Shown here piece after piece: positions 1 to 8,860 of a DNA stretch of 64,000 nt. Origin of the DNA: an uncultured Tropicimonas sp. (lineage in GTDB: Bacteria > Pseudomonadota > Alphaproteobacteria > Rhodobacterales > Rhodobacteraceae). The first letter of the stretch is position 1; each line of letters begins with the position of its first letter. A program made the position numbers and the translations under genes. A model generated the notes under the pieces. That model saw only the letters and a program-made list of their open reading frames with translations, had not been told where the DNA came from and did not search any database. The stretch lies in contig CANLZY010000005.1 in assembly GCA_947495685.1 (NCBI GenBank), forward strand, positions 62,001-126,000, written 5' to 3'.

Positions 1-477
1 CACCCCGCAGAGGCACAGGAGTACAGGCAGGAAATTGCACACAGATGCCAATCGGCTTCACAGATCGAAATCCGTGTGGTGGCCCGGGTCATCGCCTTCG
101 GCGCCCACGTTGTGAAGCTCCACGGCGATACTGGGTTGATCCTGAAATACCGGGCCCTTCCCACTGGTTCCGCGCCGGTCGAGGGGAGTGATATCAAGCA
201 TCCGACCATTGCATTTGGCGACACGCTGATCGCCATGAACCAGACCCGGCCAACGCTTTTCAAGCAGCAGGCGATCCGGAGTGACGCTTGTCTGGAAACG
301 GTCTGTCCGTGTTGCCCATCCTTGAACCCATGAACTTCAACACAGTGTTGAGCCGATGCCACGATGGGCGTTTCTGCTGTATGAAAGACGAAGGCTCTAT
401 CGTTCTGCAACCGCTGCCGGCCCGTGACCCTTGATAGTCCGATTCCCCCCCAACCAGGTTCGGAAAAAACCGACATC
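1..477. other. Left-edge stretch without a supported gene
   Basis: No confident gene is seen here. The plus-strand frame is open from base 1 to the stop at 331-333, and a minus-strand frame is open over roughly 58-336. Neither has a convincing start, a recognisable domain or the strong G/C third-position bias of the neighbouring genes. The minus frame reads more like protein and could be the tail of a decayed gene. I treat the stretch as degenerate or non-coding sequence. Confidence 0.4.
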
Positions 478-817
478 ATGGCACACCGACAGCTCCTGGT
501 CCTGGCGGTGACCGCGACCATTGCCGGGGCAGCACCGGTGCGCAGCAGGCGACAACTCCGGGCGCAATCGGCAACGCCCCGCACACCGTTCAATGGCCGA
601 AGTCCCGGAATATGGTCCTTGAGGCTCTGGAGGCGGAGTTCACGCTGGACGATCTCGATACGCTCGACGCGCCGGTGACATCCTTGCCAGCGGGCCGGAA
701 TTGGCGCGCCCGCCGGTTGCACAGGGAGCGCTGCTCGACCTGAAACAGGCAGATTGCAGGATGGCCATCGGCAATGAAAGTCACCCGTATCATACGTTGG
801 AGCATGCCGTTGAGTGA
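478..817 (+). pseudogene. Frameshifted remnant of a small secreted protein
   Basis: An ATG at 478 opens a typical export signal (MAHRQLLVLAVTATIAGA). Its frame then degenerates into an Arg-rich shadow. Protein-like sequence resumes one frame over (543-676; it includes NMVLEALEAEFTLDDLDTLD) and again in the third frame (677-817; it includes DILASGPELARPPVAQGALL), ending at a TGA at 815-817. Joining the three pieces needs two indels and would give a protein of about 112 residues. The three segments keep the G/C-rich third positions of the genome, so this looks like a recently broken gene or assembly errors. I do not recognise the family. The following 250 bases up to 1070 hold only a weak 70-codon frame from 862 with no clear function. 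Confidence 0.4.
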
Positions 818-1070
818 GGGTGTCATGACATGCGGCCCAAAACTGGGACGAGAGAATTGCCATGGCGGATGTGTCAGTGAGCCGGACCGGACGGAGCGTG
901 ATTTTGCGTGTGGGCCGGTCGTCTGCCACGCTGTTGCGATTGTCCGCACTGGTGTTGAGAAACGCTCGTCGCGCGGCACGTTCCGGCTTGGATCGAAAAG
1001 CGGCCCACCCGGTATTTCCGACTTGGCGGTTCAGACTATGTGTTGGGCGTAGCTTGCAGGGATCCGGATC

Positions 1071-1706
1071 ATGAAAACTCTTCTACCTCTCCTGATAGCA
1101 TGCAGCCTGGCTGCAGGAGGTGCCTTTGCCACGCCATTTGGCAACTGGACGGAACAGCGGTTTTCCGTGTTCTCCGCCAACACCTGGACGCAGTCAGGGC
1201 GTGGCGTGAAGGTGGTTTCGGACGACGCCGTGTCGCTCATCTGGTCCCGGCTGCCGCCGTCAAAGGGGGATTCTGCCAAGGCGACATGGACATGGTCGGT
1301 CGACACCAGCGTCCCGGCCACCGCATTGAACCGGAAAGGGGGCGATGATCGCAATCTCTCGCTCTATTTCGTGTTCATGCCACCGGACGCGGCGCAAGCG
1401 AACCGGGATGCCGGCATTCGCACGTTGCTCAAGGTGAAGGAGGCGCGCGTGCTGATGTATGTCTGGGGCGGAAATCATGCGCGGGGCAGTGTCCTGCCGT
1501 CTCCCTATCTCGGGGAGCGCGGAAAAACCATCGTGCGTCGGCCCGCCGGTGTCGGAGCCTTCAGCGAAACCGTGGATCTGGCGGCCGACTATTCCCGTGC
1601 GTTCGGGGCGCAGAAGACCGTTCTGGTCGGCCTTGCCGTCTCGGCAGACAGCGATGACACCGGAACGTCGATCCGGGCGCAATTGCGGGACCTTGGTCTC
1701 GACTAG
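1071..1706 (+). CDS. DUF3047 family secreted protein
   Basis: A 211-residue protein with a classical signal peptide (residues 1-20, hydrophobic LLPLLIACSLAAGG, cleavage near AFA). The mature part carries features I associate with DUF3047: a stretch about a surface or volume being 'resized' by Trp-rich beta strands (SLIWSRLPPSKGDSAKATWTW), then a YFVFMPPD strand and a late LVGLAVSADSDDTGTSIRAQ segment. Members are uncharacterised exported proteins of about 200-240 residues. No operon partner is seen; the next gene lies 228 bases downstream. The domain call rests on pattern memory only. Confidence 0.6.
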   Translation: MKTLLPLLIACSLAAGGAFATPFGNWTEQRFSVFSANTWTQSGRGVKVVSDDAVSLIWSRLPPSKGDSAKATWTWSVDTSVPATALNRKGGDDRNLSLYFVFMPPDAAQANRDAGIRTLLKVKEARVLMYVWGGNHARGSVLPSPYLGERGKTIVRRPAGVGAFSETVDLAADYSRAFGAQKTVLVGLAVSADSDDTGTSIRAQLRDLGLD

Positions 1707-1934
1707 GCCGCGCCAGTTTCCTCTGCGACCCCGCATGAAGGCCGCAGCGCCAGATGGACATTCAAGGCCCCTGCAATGTCCTGAACGGGCTCCCTGGGCG
1801 TGCCGCACGACGATACAATCCTTTGTCTGGAACCTCGCTCACTCAAAAAAAACGCTCCAGGATGATCCGATCCGACAGGCGCCACGTAATATTCATATTC
1901 CGCACAACGCGGGGCCCAAAGCACCGGAGTTACC

Positions 1935-2420
1935 ATGTTTCGTAGAACTTTCCTCGCCGCCTCGACCGCAGTCGGCATGCTTGCTGCGACGTCCGCATTC
2001 GCCGACGGTCATTCCAAGGATATCGTGGACACGGCCGTCGGCGCCGGGTCCTTCGGCACGCTCGTTGCCGCCGTGCAGGCCGCCGGCCTCGTCGATACCC
2101 TGAAGGGCGACGGCCCGTTCACTGTGTTCGCGCCCACGGATGACGCCTTTGCGGCGCTTCCGGCCGGAACCGTCGAGGAACTGCTGAAGCCCGAAAACAA
2201 GGACCAATTGACGGCGATCCTGACCTACCACGTCGTTCCCGGCAAGGTGATGAGCGGCGACCTGAGCAACAACATGATGGCGACGACTGCTCAAGGCGGC
2301 GACCTGATGATCATGACCGAGGGTGGGGTCACCGTGAACGGCGCAAATGTTGTCACCGCGGATGTCGAGGCCTCAAACGGCGTCATCCACGTGATCGACG
2401 CCGTCATCCTGCCCAAATAA
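1935..2420 (+). CDS. Fasciclin (FAS1) domain secreted protein
   Basis: A 161-residue protein with a signal peptide (residues 1-23, ending TSAFA) and a single FAS1 domain filling the rest. Both FAS1 hallmarks are visible: the H1 box [16 protein letters not shown] and the C-terminal H2 box [13 protein letters not shown], with the conserved YH pair (LTYHVVPG) between them. FAS1 proteins are exported or surface adhesion modules; single-domain versions are common in marine alphaproteobacteria. The gene stands alone, with an A-rich leader (CACTCAAAAAAAACG) upstream and a strong hairpin right after the stop. Confidence 0.88.
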   Translation: MFRRTFLAASTAVGMLAATSAFADGHSKDIVDTAVGAGSFGTLVAAVQAAGLVDTLKGDGPFTVFAPTDDAFAALPAGTVEELLKPENKDQLTAILTYHVVPGKVMSGDLSNNMMATTAQGGDLMIMTEGGVTVNGANVVTADVEASNGVIHVIDAVILPK

Positions 2421-2437
2421 TCCGTTTGGCCACAAAC

Positions 2438-2472
2438 GGAGCCGTCCCGGCCTGTGTCGCCGGGGCGGCTCC
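2438..2472 (+). terminator. Hairpin terminator after the fasciclin gene
   Basis: A 14-bp stem (GGAGCCGTCCCGGC at 2438-2451 pairing with 2459-2472, one G-U pair) with a 7-base loop lies 17 bases after the fasciclin stop. A smaller hairpin (CCGTTTG/CAAACGG) overlaps its left arm. The U-tract is short, so termination strength is inferred from the stem. Confidence 0.65.
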
Positions 2473-2539
2473 CTTATGAGCCACCAGCCGCAGACACCAA
2501 AGCTTGTGGCATCGATACCTGAAATTGATTGGAACTGAC

Positions 2540-3043
2540 GTGAAAACATTTGCCGCCATCGCAACAGTCTGCCTGTTTGCCACGCCCGCGCTCGCCGACC
2601 TGAACGTGGCGTTTCTTGAAGGAGCGCCCAAGGACAGGTTCGTGCTGACGAACGCCGGTGCCTGTGATCTCGCCGCGCTTGAGGTCACACTGGATCTGGC
2701 GGAGTCGGAGGCTGGCCTGATCTTTGATGTCACCGGCAGCGGGCCGGGCGTCGAGGTGTTCCAACCGTTTCAGGTTGTGTCTGGCCAGGAGTTCATCGCA
2801 AGGACCCCGGTCGTCTCTGACGGTGACAGCGCCGTCTCGCTTTCGCTGGGCGGGATCTCGAAGGGGCAGATCGTTGCCTTCACCATTGACGTCGATGACA
2901 CCGGCGGTGCCCGTGAAATCACCGTCTCGGACAGCGAACTGCGCGGTGCAACCGTAACCGTGACAACTGCCGACGGCAGTTTCTCGTCGGCGTTTGGCGA
3001 CACGTCCGAGGCCAAGGTGACGCTTCCCGACTGCCCGGCCTAA
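2540..3043 (+). CDS. Aggregation factor core-like secreted protein
   Basis: I start at the GTG at 2540 because it places a normal signal peptide first (VKTFAAIATVCLFATPALA, cut before DLNV). An upstream ATG in frame at 2504 would add 12 residues that do not look like a signal. The protein has 167 residues and is mostly beta strands, acidic, with a Cys in TNAGACDLAALEV and another near the C-terminus (LPDCPA) that could form a disulfide. It resembles short exported proteins often labelled 'aggregation factor core protein' in Rhodobacteraceae; their role is unknown. No partner gene is evident. Confidence 0.6.
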   Translation: MKTFAAIATVCLFATPALADLNVAFLEGAPKDRFVLTNAGACDLAALEVTLDLAESEAGLIFDVTGSGPGVEVFQPFQVVSGQEFIARTPVVSDGDSAVSLSLGGISKGQIVAFTIDVDDTGGAREITVSDSELRGATVTVTTADGSFSSAFGDTSEAKVTLPDCPA

Positions 3044-3645
3044 TTGGTTTTTCTAAGCCTGCGACTACCGGGCTCGAGCAACAGGATTGGACGGGGCGGA
3101 TTAAGACTTTTCCGCCCTCTCCTCACGAAGACGGACCCAGCCATTGGGCCGTCGACGGTGCGGTGGCCTCGTCCGGGCCGGAGGCCGCTATCACCAGCGC
3201 GCGGATCGGCATCGTCGTGCTTTCGCCCTTCGGCAGAGTAGGCAACTACCACGACGGAGCGCATATCCGTTGCGCCTAGCGGGCAATTCTGTTGCTCGCC
3301 GGGCGAAAAAGACAGCTCAACCGCTGTTCGACCGGGCATGTCGTTCCCTGTTCATGGCCAACAGATCTCGCGCGCCTACTGTTTCAGATTCCCACGATGC
3401 TTCTGTTTCCGGTGGAGTTTTCAATCGGGTCGCAACGACGGACCCGCCCCGGGGTTCAGCTTCAATTATACGGAACTCCCTCTGCGGCGCGCCGGTTATG
3501 GCACCTCCGGTGGGAGGCCCGAAACCCAACAGCCGATCCAGGCAAGAGACGCATTCGAAAAACTCTGCTAGAACCGGTCGAACTGATCCTCCGGAACGTG
3601 GTCGCCGACCACCGGGGCAGGCGCGTCGGGACCCAGGAGGATTTC
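3044..3645. other. Gene-free leader upstream of the GH31 gene
   Basis: About 600 bases with no frame I would defend on either strand. Open stretches exist (for example 3040-3339 minus and 3292-3645 plus, the latter continuous with the GH31 frame), but they are Arg/Ser/Pro-rich and start without a ribosome site. The G+C content dips around 3330-3480, which fits a regulatory region or an old insertion. The Shine-Dalgarno AGGAGG at 3635-3640 belongs to the next gene. Confidence 0.5.
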
Positions 3646-6027
3646 ATGAAGACCCTGAAAGACTGGACGCTGGTGCAACGGCACGACAACGGTGTGGACC
3701 TGCGTGTGGATCATTCCCACCTGCTGCGCCTGCGGGTATTGGAGCCGACACTGGTCCGGGTGAGCCTGTTGCGCAACGGTGCCTGGCGGCTGGACCGCAC
3801 GTGGTCCATCGCGCCCGAGGCCGATGTGCCGTGGCAGGGGCGGTCGCGCGATGACGACAGCGGTTTTTCCCGTCCCACGTGCGAGGTCGTGGCCGCGGAG
3901 GATAGCATTGTCCTGGCCACGCAAAACCTTCGCGTCACCATCGACGCCCCGCTCGCCCTTCGGTGGGACTGTCGTGCCAGCCCCGAGGCGGACTGGACAC
4001 CCCTGATCGAAGATCGACCGACCGGCGCCTACATGCTCGGTGTGCGGGACAGTCGCAATGCGCATTTCCTGCTGCGCACTCCGGGCGAGCTTCACTATGG
4101 ACTGGGCGAAAAGGCCGGGCCGCTGGAACGCAGTGGCCGCCGCTACGAAATGCGAAACCTCGATGCGTTGGGGTATGATGCTGCCCACACCGACCCGCTC
4201 TACAAGCACATCCCCTTTACCATCACCGACCGTCCCGGAGCAGGGGCCCTGGGCCTGTTCTATGACAATCTGTCGACCTGCTGGTTCGACATGGGCAACG
4301 AGGTAGACAATTACCACGCTGCCTTTCGCGCCTATCGCGCCGAAGACGGCGACCTAGATTACTACCTGAGCTGGGCGCCCGACGTCCTGAACGTGGTGAA
4401 ACAGCACCATCGGCTGATCGGCGGCACGGCGTTCATGCCACGCTGGGGGCTGGGCTATTCCGGCTCTTCGATGGCCTATACCGATGCCGGGGATGGGCAG
4501 GCGCAGGTCGAGGGGTTCCTGTCCCATATCGGGGTGCATGACATCCCCTGCGACAGTTTTCAGATGTCCTCCGGCTATACCGCAATCGGGCCGCGCCGGT
4601 ATGTCTTCAACTGGAACGTCGACCGTTTCCCCGATGCCCGGTCCATGGGCGCGCGCTTCGCTGCCGCTAGAGTCAAGCTCATCGCCAACATCAAGCCGGT
4701 GCTGCTGGACGACCATCCGCTGTACGAGGCGGCGGCGACCATGGGCCTGTTTGTTGCCGACAGCGAAACCGGCGCACCGCAGACCTCGGCTTTCTGGGAT
4801 GGATATGGGTCGCATCTCGACTTCACCAACCCCGAGACAATCGCCTGGTGGCAGGACAACGTCGCCCGCCAGCTGCTCGACGTCGGGATCGGCTCCACCT
4901 GGAACGACAACAACGAATACGAGGTCTGGGACGACGGCGCTCAGTGCAACGGCTTTGGCGCGGCCATCGACATCGGATTGATCCGCCCGTTGCATGGAAT
5001 GTTGATGACCCGTGCCTCGCACGAGGTGCAGTCCCGCAATGTGCCGGACAAGCGGCCCTATCTGATCTCGCGGTGCGCGGCACCGGGCACCCAGCGATAC
5101 GCCCAGAGCTGGACCGGGGACAACCGCACCGGCTGGGACACACTGCGCTGGAATATCCCCATGGGCCTCGGCCTCAGCCTGTCGGGGTTCTACAACATCG
5201 GCCACGATGTCGGCGGGTTTGCCGGCCCCAAGCCGGGGCCGGAGCTGTTCCTGCGGTGGGTGCAGAACGGCATCTTCCACCCGCGCTTCACCATCCATTC
5301 CTGGAACGACGACGGCACGGCGAACGAGGCCTGGATGCATCCGGAGGTGACCGATCACATCCGCGACGCAATCCGCCTGCGGTATCGACTGTTGCCTTAT
5401 GTCTATACCGCGCTCTACCGGGCGGTGAGCGAGGGCGAACCGATCCTGCGGCCGCTGTTCCTTGATGCGCCGGACGACGTGGCCTGCCGTGGCAGGGAGA
5501 CGGAGTTCCTGTTGGGCCCCGATCTGCTGGTCGCCACCGTGATCGAAGAAGGCGCGCAGACCCGCGCGGTCTACCTGCCCCGGAATGCCACCGGTTGGTG
5601 CGATTTCCACACAGGCGCCTGGCATGCACCGGGCACCTTGCTGTCGGTCCCTGTCACGATGTCATCCATTCCGTTGTTCGTGCGCGCGGGTGCCGTTCTG
5701 CCGCTGTCAGGGCCCGTGTCCCGCGCGGGCGGTGATCAGGACGGGCAGCGGACATTCCGGGTCTATCCGCAACCCGCAACAGCCCCGGCCATGCAGTCGC
5801 TGGCCTATGACGATGACGGCGAGACGGTCGAGGCGCTGTCGGGCCGGCACCTGAAGACCATGATGACGTTGGGGTGGCAGGGCGGAGAACTGCATCTGGA
5901 CTGGTCGCAGAGCGGCCAGTGGAGGCCGAAGTTCGACCATGTCACCATTGAGCTTCCCGACGGCGGCGTCAGCTCCATCCGCGTCAACGGAGACCGGGTG
6001 CGCAGCGGTCAGGATGTGCCGATCTGA
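3646..6027 (+). CDS. Glycoside hydrolase family 31, alpha-glucosidase type
   Basis: The start at 3646 has a perfect AGGAGG five bases before it, giving 793 residues; the same frame is open further upstream but is not protein-like there. GH31 landmarks: an N-terminal beta domain with HYGLGEKAGPLERSGRR, then the TIM barrel with WNDNNE (nucleophile Asp about residue 421) and SWTGDNRTGW (acid/base Asp about residue 492), and C-terminal beta domains. The family hydrolyses alpha-glucosidic bonds; the likely substrate is maltose-type or other alpha-glucosides. It has no signal peptide, so it should act in the cytoplasm. The nucleophile motif is of the alpha-glucosidase type, not the form I recall for sulfoquinovosidases. 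No sugar importer adjoins it. Confidence 0.88.
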   Translation: MKTLKDWTLVQRHDNGVDLRVDHSHLLRLRVLEPTLVRVSLLRNGAWRLDRTWSIAPEADVPWQGRSRDDDSGFSRPTCEVVAAEDSIVLATQNLRVTIDAPLALRWDCRASPEADWTPLIEDRPTGAYMLGVRDSRNAHFLLRTPGELHYGLGEKAGPLERSGRRYEMRNLDALGYDAAHTDPLYKHIPFTITDRPGAGALGLFYDNLSTCWFDMGNEVDNYHAAFRAYRAEDGDLDYYLSWAPDVLNVVKQHHRLIGGTAFMPRWGLGYSGSSMAYTDAGDGQAQVEGFLSHIGVHDIPCDSFQMSSGYTAIGPRRYVFNWNVDRFPDARSMGARFAAARVKLIANIKPVLLDDHPLYEAAATMGLFVADSETGAPQTSAFWDGYGSHLDFTNPETIAWWQDNVARQLLDVGIGSTWNDNNEYEVWDDGAQCNGFGAAIDIGLIRPLHGMLMTRASHEVQSRNVPDKRPYLISRCAAPGTQRYAQSWTGDNRTGWDTLRWNIPMGLGLSLSGFYNIGHDVGGFAGPKPGPELFLRWVQNGIFHPRFTIHSWNDDGTANEAWMHPEVTDHIRDAIRLRYRLLPYVYTALYRAVSEGEPILRPLFLDAPDDVACRGRETEFLLGPDLLVATVIEEGAQTRAVYLPRNATGWCDFHTGAWHAPGTLLSVPVTMSSIPLFVRAGAVLPLSGPVSRAGGDQDGQRTFRVYPQPATAPAMQSLAYDDDGETVEALSGRHLKTMMTLGWQGGELHLDWSQSGQWRPKFDHVTIELPDGGVSSIRVNGDRVRSGQDVPI

Positions 6028-6061
6028 CTGACGGGTGATCGGTGTCATCCGGCCTATCCGG

Positions 6062-6952
6062 TCAGACCTTCCTGCGGCGCTCGCGGCTCCAGATGATCAG
6101 CCCGGATGTGACGATGATCGCCGCGCCCAAGAGGGTCCAGCCATCCGGAAGCTGGCCGAAAACAAGGAAGCCAAGGACAGACATGTAGATCATGTAGGAA
6201 TAGGTATAGGGCGTCAGCGTATTGGCGGTGGCGAACCGATGCGCAACGGTCAGCAGCTGATGGCCAGTCCAGGCGAAGACGCCAAGGCCGATTAGCAGGG
6301 CCCAGTCCAGCGTCGTCTGCGGTGTTTGCCAGGTCGCCAATGCAAGGGGCAACATGACCAGTGCCCCGACCGCCCCGGTATAGAATTGCTGGGTGTCGGT
6401 CGCGACAAGACCGGCCAGCTTGCGGGTCATCACGAAATACAGGGCCATGCTGAAAGCACTGCAGATCGACAGCAGCATCGCGGGATGGAATGCCGCGCCA
6501 AACGGGCGGACCACGGTCACGACGCCGATGAACCCCAGGACAATCGCGAACCACCGCCACGGTCCGACCCGTTCGCCCAGGACCGGCCCCGACAGGAAGC
6601 AGACGATGACCGGGCTGGAAAACATGATCGCCGAGATCATTGTAAGCGGCAGGTAGTTGAGGGCGAAGAAATTGCAGAGCGTCGCAAAGACCAGCAGCAA
6701 CGAGCGAAAGATCACCTGCATTGGTCGGTCGGTTCTGAACCGTTCGGGATCGATTCCGCCCCGCCCGATGACCACGAGCGAGATCGCCAGGTGACCGGCA
6801 TAGCGCATGAACGCCAGCTGGAACGCCGGAACGCCCAGCAGGACCAGCCACTTGGCAGAGGTATCCACCAAGGAGAACATGCACCAGGCCACCAGCATCA
6901 TCAGGATGCCGAGGTGCGGCCTGTCAGAGATCTCCTTGACGGAAAGGGCCAT
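6062..6952 (-). CDS. EamA-family (DMT) transporter
   Basis: A 296-residue membrane protein from the ATG at 6952 (MALSVKEISD). About ten hydrophobic segments fall into two EamA repeats; the junction of the first carries the usual signature GERVGPWRWFAIVLGFIGVV. The C-terminus is basic (SRERRRKV), as expected for the cytoplasmic side. DMT exporters move amino acids, metabolites or drugs, and the substrate cannot be read from sequence. It starts only 4 bases after the stop of the beta-hydroxyacid dehydrogenase and is the last gene of the catabolic block, so it may export a by-product of that pathway. Confidence 0.82.
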   Translation of the reverse strand: MALSVKEISDRPHLGILMMLVAWCMFSLVDTSAKWLVLLGVPAFQLAFMRYAGHLAISLVVIGRGGIDPERFRTDRPMQVIFRSLLLVFATLCNFFALNYLPLTMISAIMFSSPVIVCFLSGPVLGERVGPWRWFAIVLGFIGVVTVVRPFGAAFHPAMLLSICSAFSMALYFVMTRKLAGLVATDTQQFYTGAVGALVMLPLALATWQTPQTTLDWALLIGLGVFAWTGHQLLTVAHRFATANTLTPYTYSYMIYMSVLGFLVFGQLPDGWTLLGAAIIVTSGLIIWSRERRRKV

Positions 6953-6956
6953 CCGA

Positions 6957-7844
6957 TCAGCCCTGGAACCGACGGGAGAAGTAATCGACCATCTGGCCAA
7001 CCATCTCCTCGCCATGTCCGGTGTCACGGGCATCGCTCAACGCGGTCAGGGCACCCTTGGACATGACGCTGTCGACCCCTGCATCTTCGGTCATCCGGGT
7101 GTAATAACCAACGTCCTTGGCGGCGTTCTTGATCGCAAAGGCCAGCTGGTTGGGGTCGCCGTCCACGGCATAGGCCTTCACGAAGTCCATCATCCCAGAG
7201 CGCAGCGGACCGGCCGACATGACACTGTACAGGGCGTCCCGTTCGATGCCGGCAACGTCGGACATGGCAAAGGCCTCGGACATGGCATTGGCAATCGTCA
7301 TGGCGAAGAAGTTGTTGATCAGCTTGATCGTGTGCCCGGAGCCGAGCGCCCCGAGGTGAAAGACGTTCTCGCCCAGGTCCTTCAGCACCGGCTCCACCCG
7401 ATCAAAGGCGGCCTTGTCGCCAGAGCACATGATGTTGAGCAACCCGTCCACCGCGTGGGCCGGTGTGCGGCCAAGCGGGGCATCCAGATAGGTGCCGCCA
7501 GCCGCGGCAACCTCTGCACCAAGGGCCTTGGTCGAGCCGGGCAACGAGGTGCCGAAATCGATGACAACCGCGTCCGGGCGCAGGCCCGCAATCACGCCGT
7601 CGGCCCCCCGCATCCGCGCCTCGACGCTGTCGGAGGTGTCCATGCACAACATCACGATATCGCTGGCGGCGGCCACGTCCCGGGCGGTGGGCACTTCGGT
7701 TGCGCCACGCGCCACGGCGGCGTCGATCCTGGGGCGCGAGCGGTTGGCGGTGATCGTGACGGTGTATCCAAGCGCCTGCAGCCGCTCGACCATAGAAGCG
7801 CCCATCAGGCCGAGTCCGATAAATCCGATTGCTGGTTTGGTCAT
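6957..7844 (-). CDS. Beta-hydroxyacid dehydrogenase (3-hydroxyisobutyrate dehydrogenase family)
   Basis: A 295-residue cytoplasmic oxidoreductase. The N-terminal Rossmann motif is GFIGLGLMGASM (residues 7-18) and the catalytic Lys is about K174 in GSGHTIKLINNF. At the substrate loop, most relatives have DAPVSGG, but this one has DAPLGRTPAHAVDG (121-134). That Gly-Arg-Thr form resembles, from memory, the sulfolactaldehyde reductase YihU, where the Arg contacts an anionic group. The expected reaction is NAD(P)-linked interconversion of a 3-hydroxy acid or aldehyde acid. It lies inside the catabolic block, 176 bases downstream of the quinate-dehydrogenase-like gene. Confidence 0.82.
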   Translation of the reverse strand: MTKPAIGFIGLGLMGASMVERLQALGYTVTITANRSRPRIDAAVARGATEVPTARDVAAASDIVMLCMDTSDSVEARMRGADGVIAGLRPDAVVIDFGTSLPGSTKALGAEVAAAGGTYLDAPLGRTPAHAVDGLLNIMCSGDKAAFDRVEPVLKDLGENVFHLGALGSGHTIKLINNFFAMTIANAMSEAFAMSDVAGIERDALYSVMSAGPLRSGMMDFVKAYAVDGDPNQLAFAIKNAAKDVGYYTRMTEDAGVDSVMSKGALTALSDARDTGHGEEMVGQMVDYFSRRFQG

Positions 7845-8020
7845 GTCAAAGTCCTGTTGTTTCGAGTGACAAGCGTCTGTGCCCCGGGCTTGTGCAGCCC
7901 CTGACGGATCGCCCGCGGATGCCGGAAGGACCGTTGGTCCGTCCTGCCGGAACCGGATGGAAGGGGGCGTCGCGGAGTGGGGTGCGGATGGCCGTCGGCT
8001 GTACGCTTATTGAGACGTTC

Positions 8021-8860
8021 CTAATCCGGGCGCAACTCATCTAGCAAGGGCAACAGAGAGTCGCAGTCCAGATTCAGGCCAGTCCCCGCAGCAAAGGTCC
8101 GTGTCGCCATGGCACGAAACAGGTCGAACCCGGTGATGCAGGTCAGGCCCGCGGCGCGGGCGGACAGCAGGAAAGGTGTGTTGGTGGGGGTGTAGACGGC
8201 ATCGAATGCCCAGGTCTGTGGCCCGATCAAATCCGGATCGAAGGCCGCGCCAGGGTATTCGGCCATGCCCATCGGGGTGGCGTTGACCAGCCCCTGCGCG
8301 TTGCTGACGGCGCTGGCGACGTCGGCTTCCTCCAACGGGCGGGCCTGAGCGCCGACCCGCTGGCACAGTGCCGCGGCGCGACCAGGAGCCGGGTCGTGGA
8401 TCGCGAGCATATCGCCGGCTTGCTGGCGCGCGGCAATCGCCGGGGCCAACGCCTCGGCAACGCCGCCTGCGCCCAGCAGGACAACATCGCCCGGCGTCGC
8501 CAGCCCGGCCAGGTCGAGCGCGGCCAGAAATCCCGAATGGTCCGTGTTCACCCCCGTCACCGGCGGGCCGAACAGGATCGTGTTGCAGGCCCCCAACCGG
8601 GCCTGGTCGGCGGCCATGCCGCTTGCCACCCAGGCCCGCGCGGTGGTCTTGAACGGATGGGTGACAGAGACCGAGTGACGTTCGTCCGCCCGCATCCGGA
8701 GGACCGTCGCCTCGAAATCGAAGTCGACCGTCCCGGCGCAGTCGATCAATTCGAAGTCGAGATCCCACCCGACATGATCGCACAGAATCCGCAGTGCCGC
8801 CGGCAACCGGGTCCGGCTGATGTGTGCGCCGATCAAGCCAGTCCGCAGTACAGGCATCAT
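8021..8860 (-). CDS. Shikimate/quinate dehydrogenase-like protein
   Basis: A 279-residue AroE-superfamily enzyme. Visible motifs: a substrate loop GLIGAHISRTRLP (8-20), the VTHPFK box with the catalytic Lys, the Asn-Thr-Asp of TGVNTDHSGF, the GAGG nucleotide site (VLLGAGGVAEAL) and NATPMGM. Biosynthetic AroE has HSLSP at the substrate loop. The SRT form seen here is the one I associate with catabolic quinate/shikimate dehydrogenases, so I favour a catabolic NAD-dependent role on a cyclitol acid. Its ATG overlaps the stop of the Gfo/Idh/MocA gene by 4 bases (ATGA), so the two are translationally coupled. Confidence 0.8.
   Translation of the reverse strand: MMPVLRTGLIGAHISRTRLPAALRILCDHVGWDLDFELIDCAGTVDFDFEATVLRMRADERHSVSVTHPFKTTARAWVASGMAADQARLGACNTILFGPPVTGVNTDHSGFLAALDLAGLATPGDVVLLGAGGVAEALAPAIAARQQAGDMLAIHDPAPGRAAALCQRVGAQARPLEEADVASAVSNAQGLVNATPMGMAEYPGAAFDPDLIGPQTWAFDAVYTPTNTPFLLSARAAGLTCITGFDLFRAMATRTFAAGTGLNLDCDSLLPLLDELRPD

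Noticed and set aside
3292-3645. In-frame extension of the GH31 gene at its N-terminus
   Set aside because: The AGGAGG site before 3646 and the change from random-looking to domain sequence place the start at 3646.
3646-6027. GH31 gene as a sulfoquinovosidase linked to the GRT-type reductase
   Set aside because: The nucleophile motif WNDNNE is of the alpha-glucosidase type and no other sulfoquinovose genes are present.
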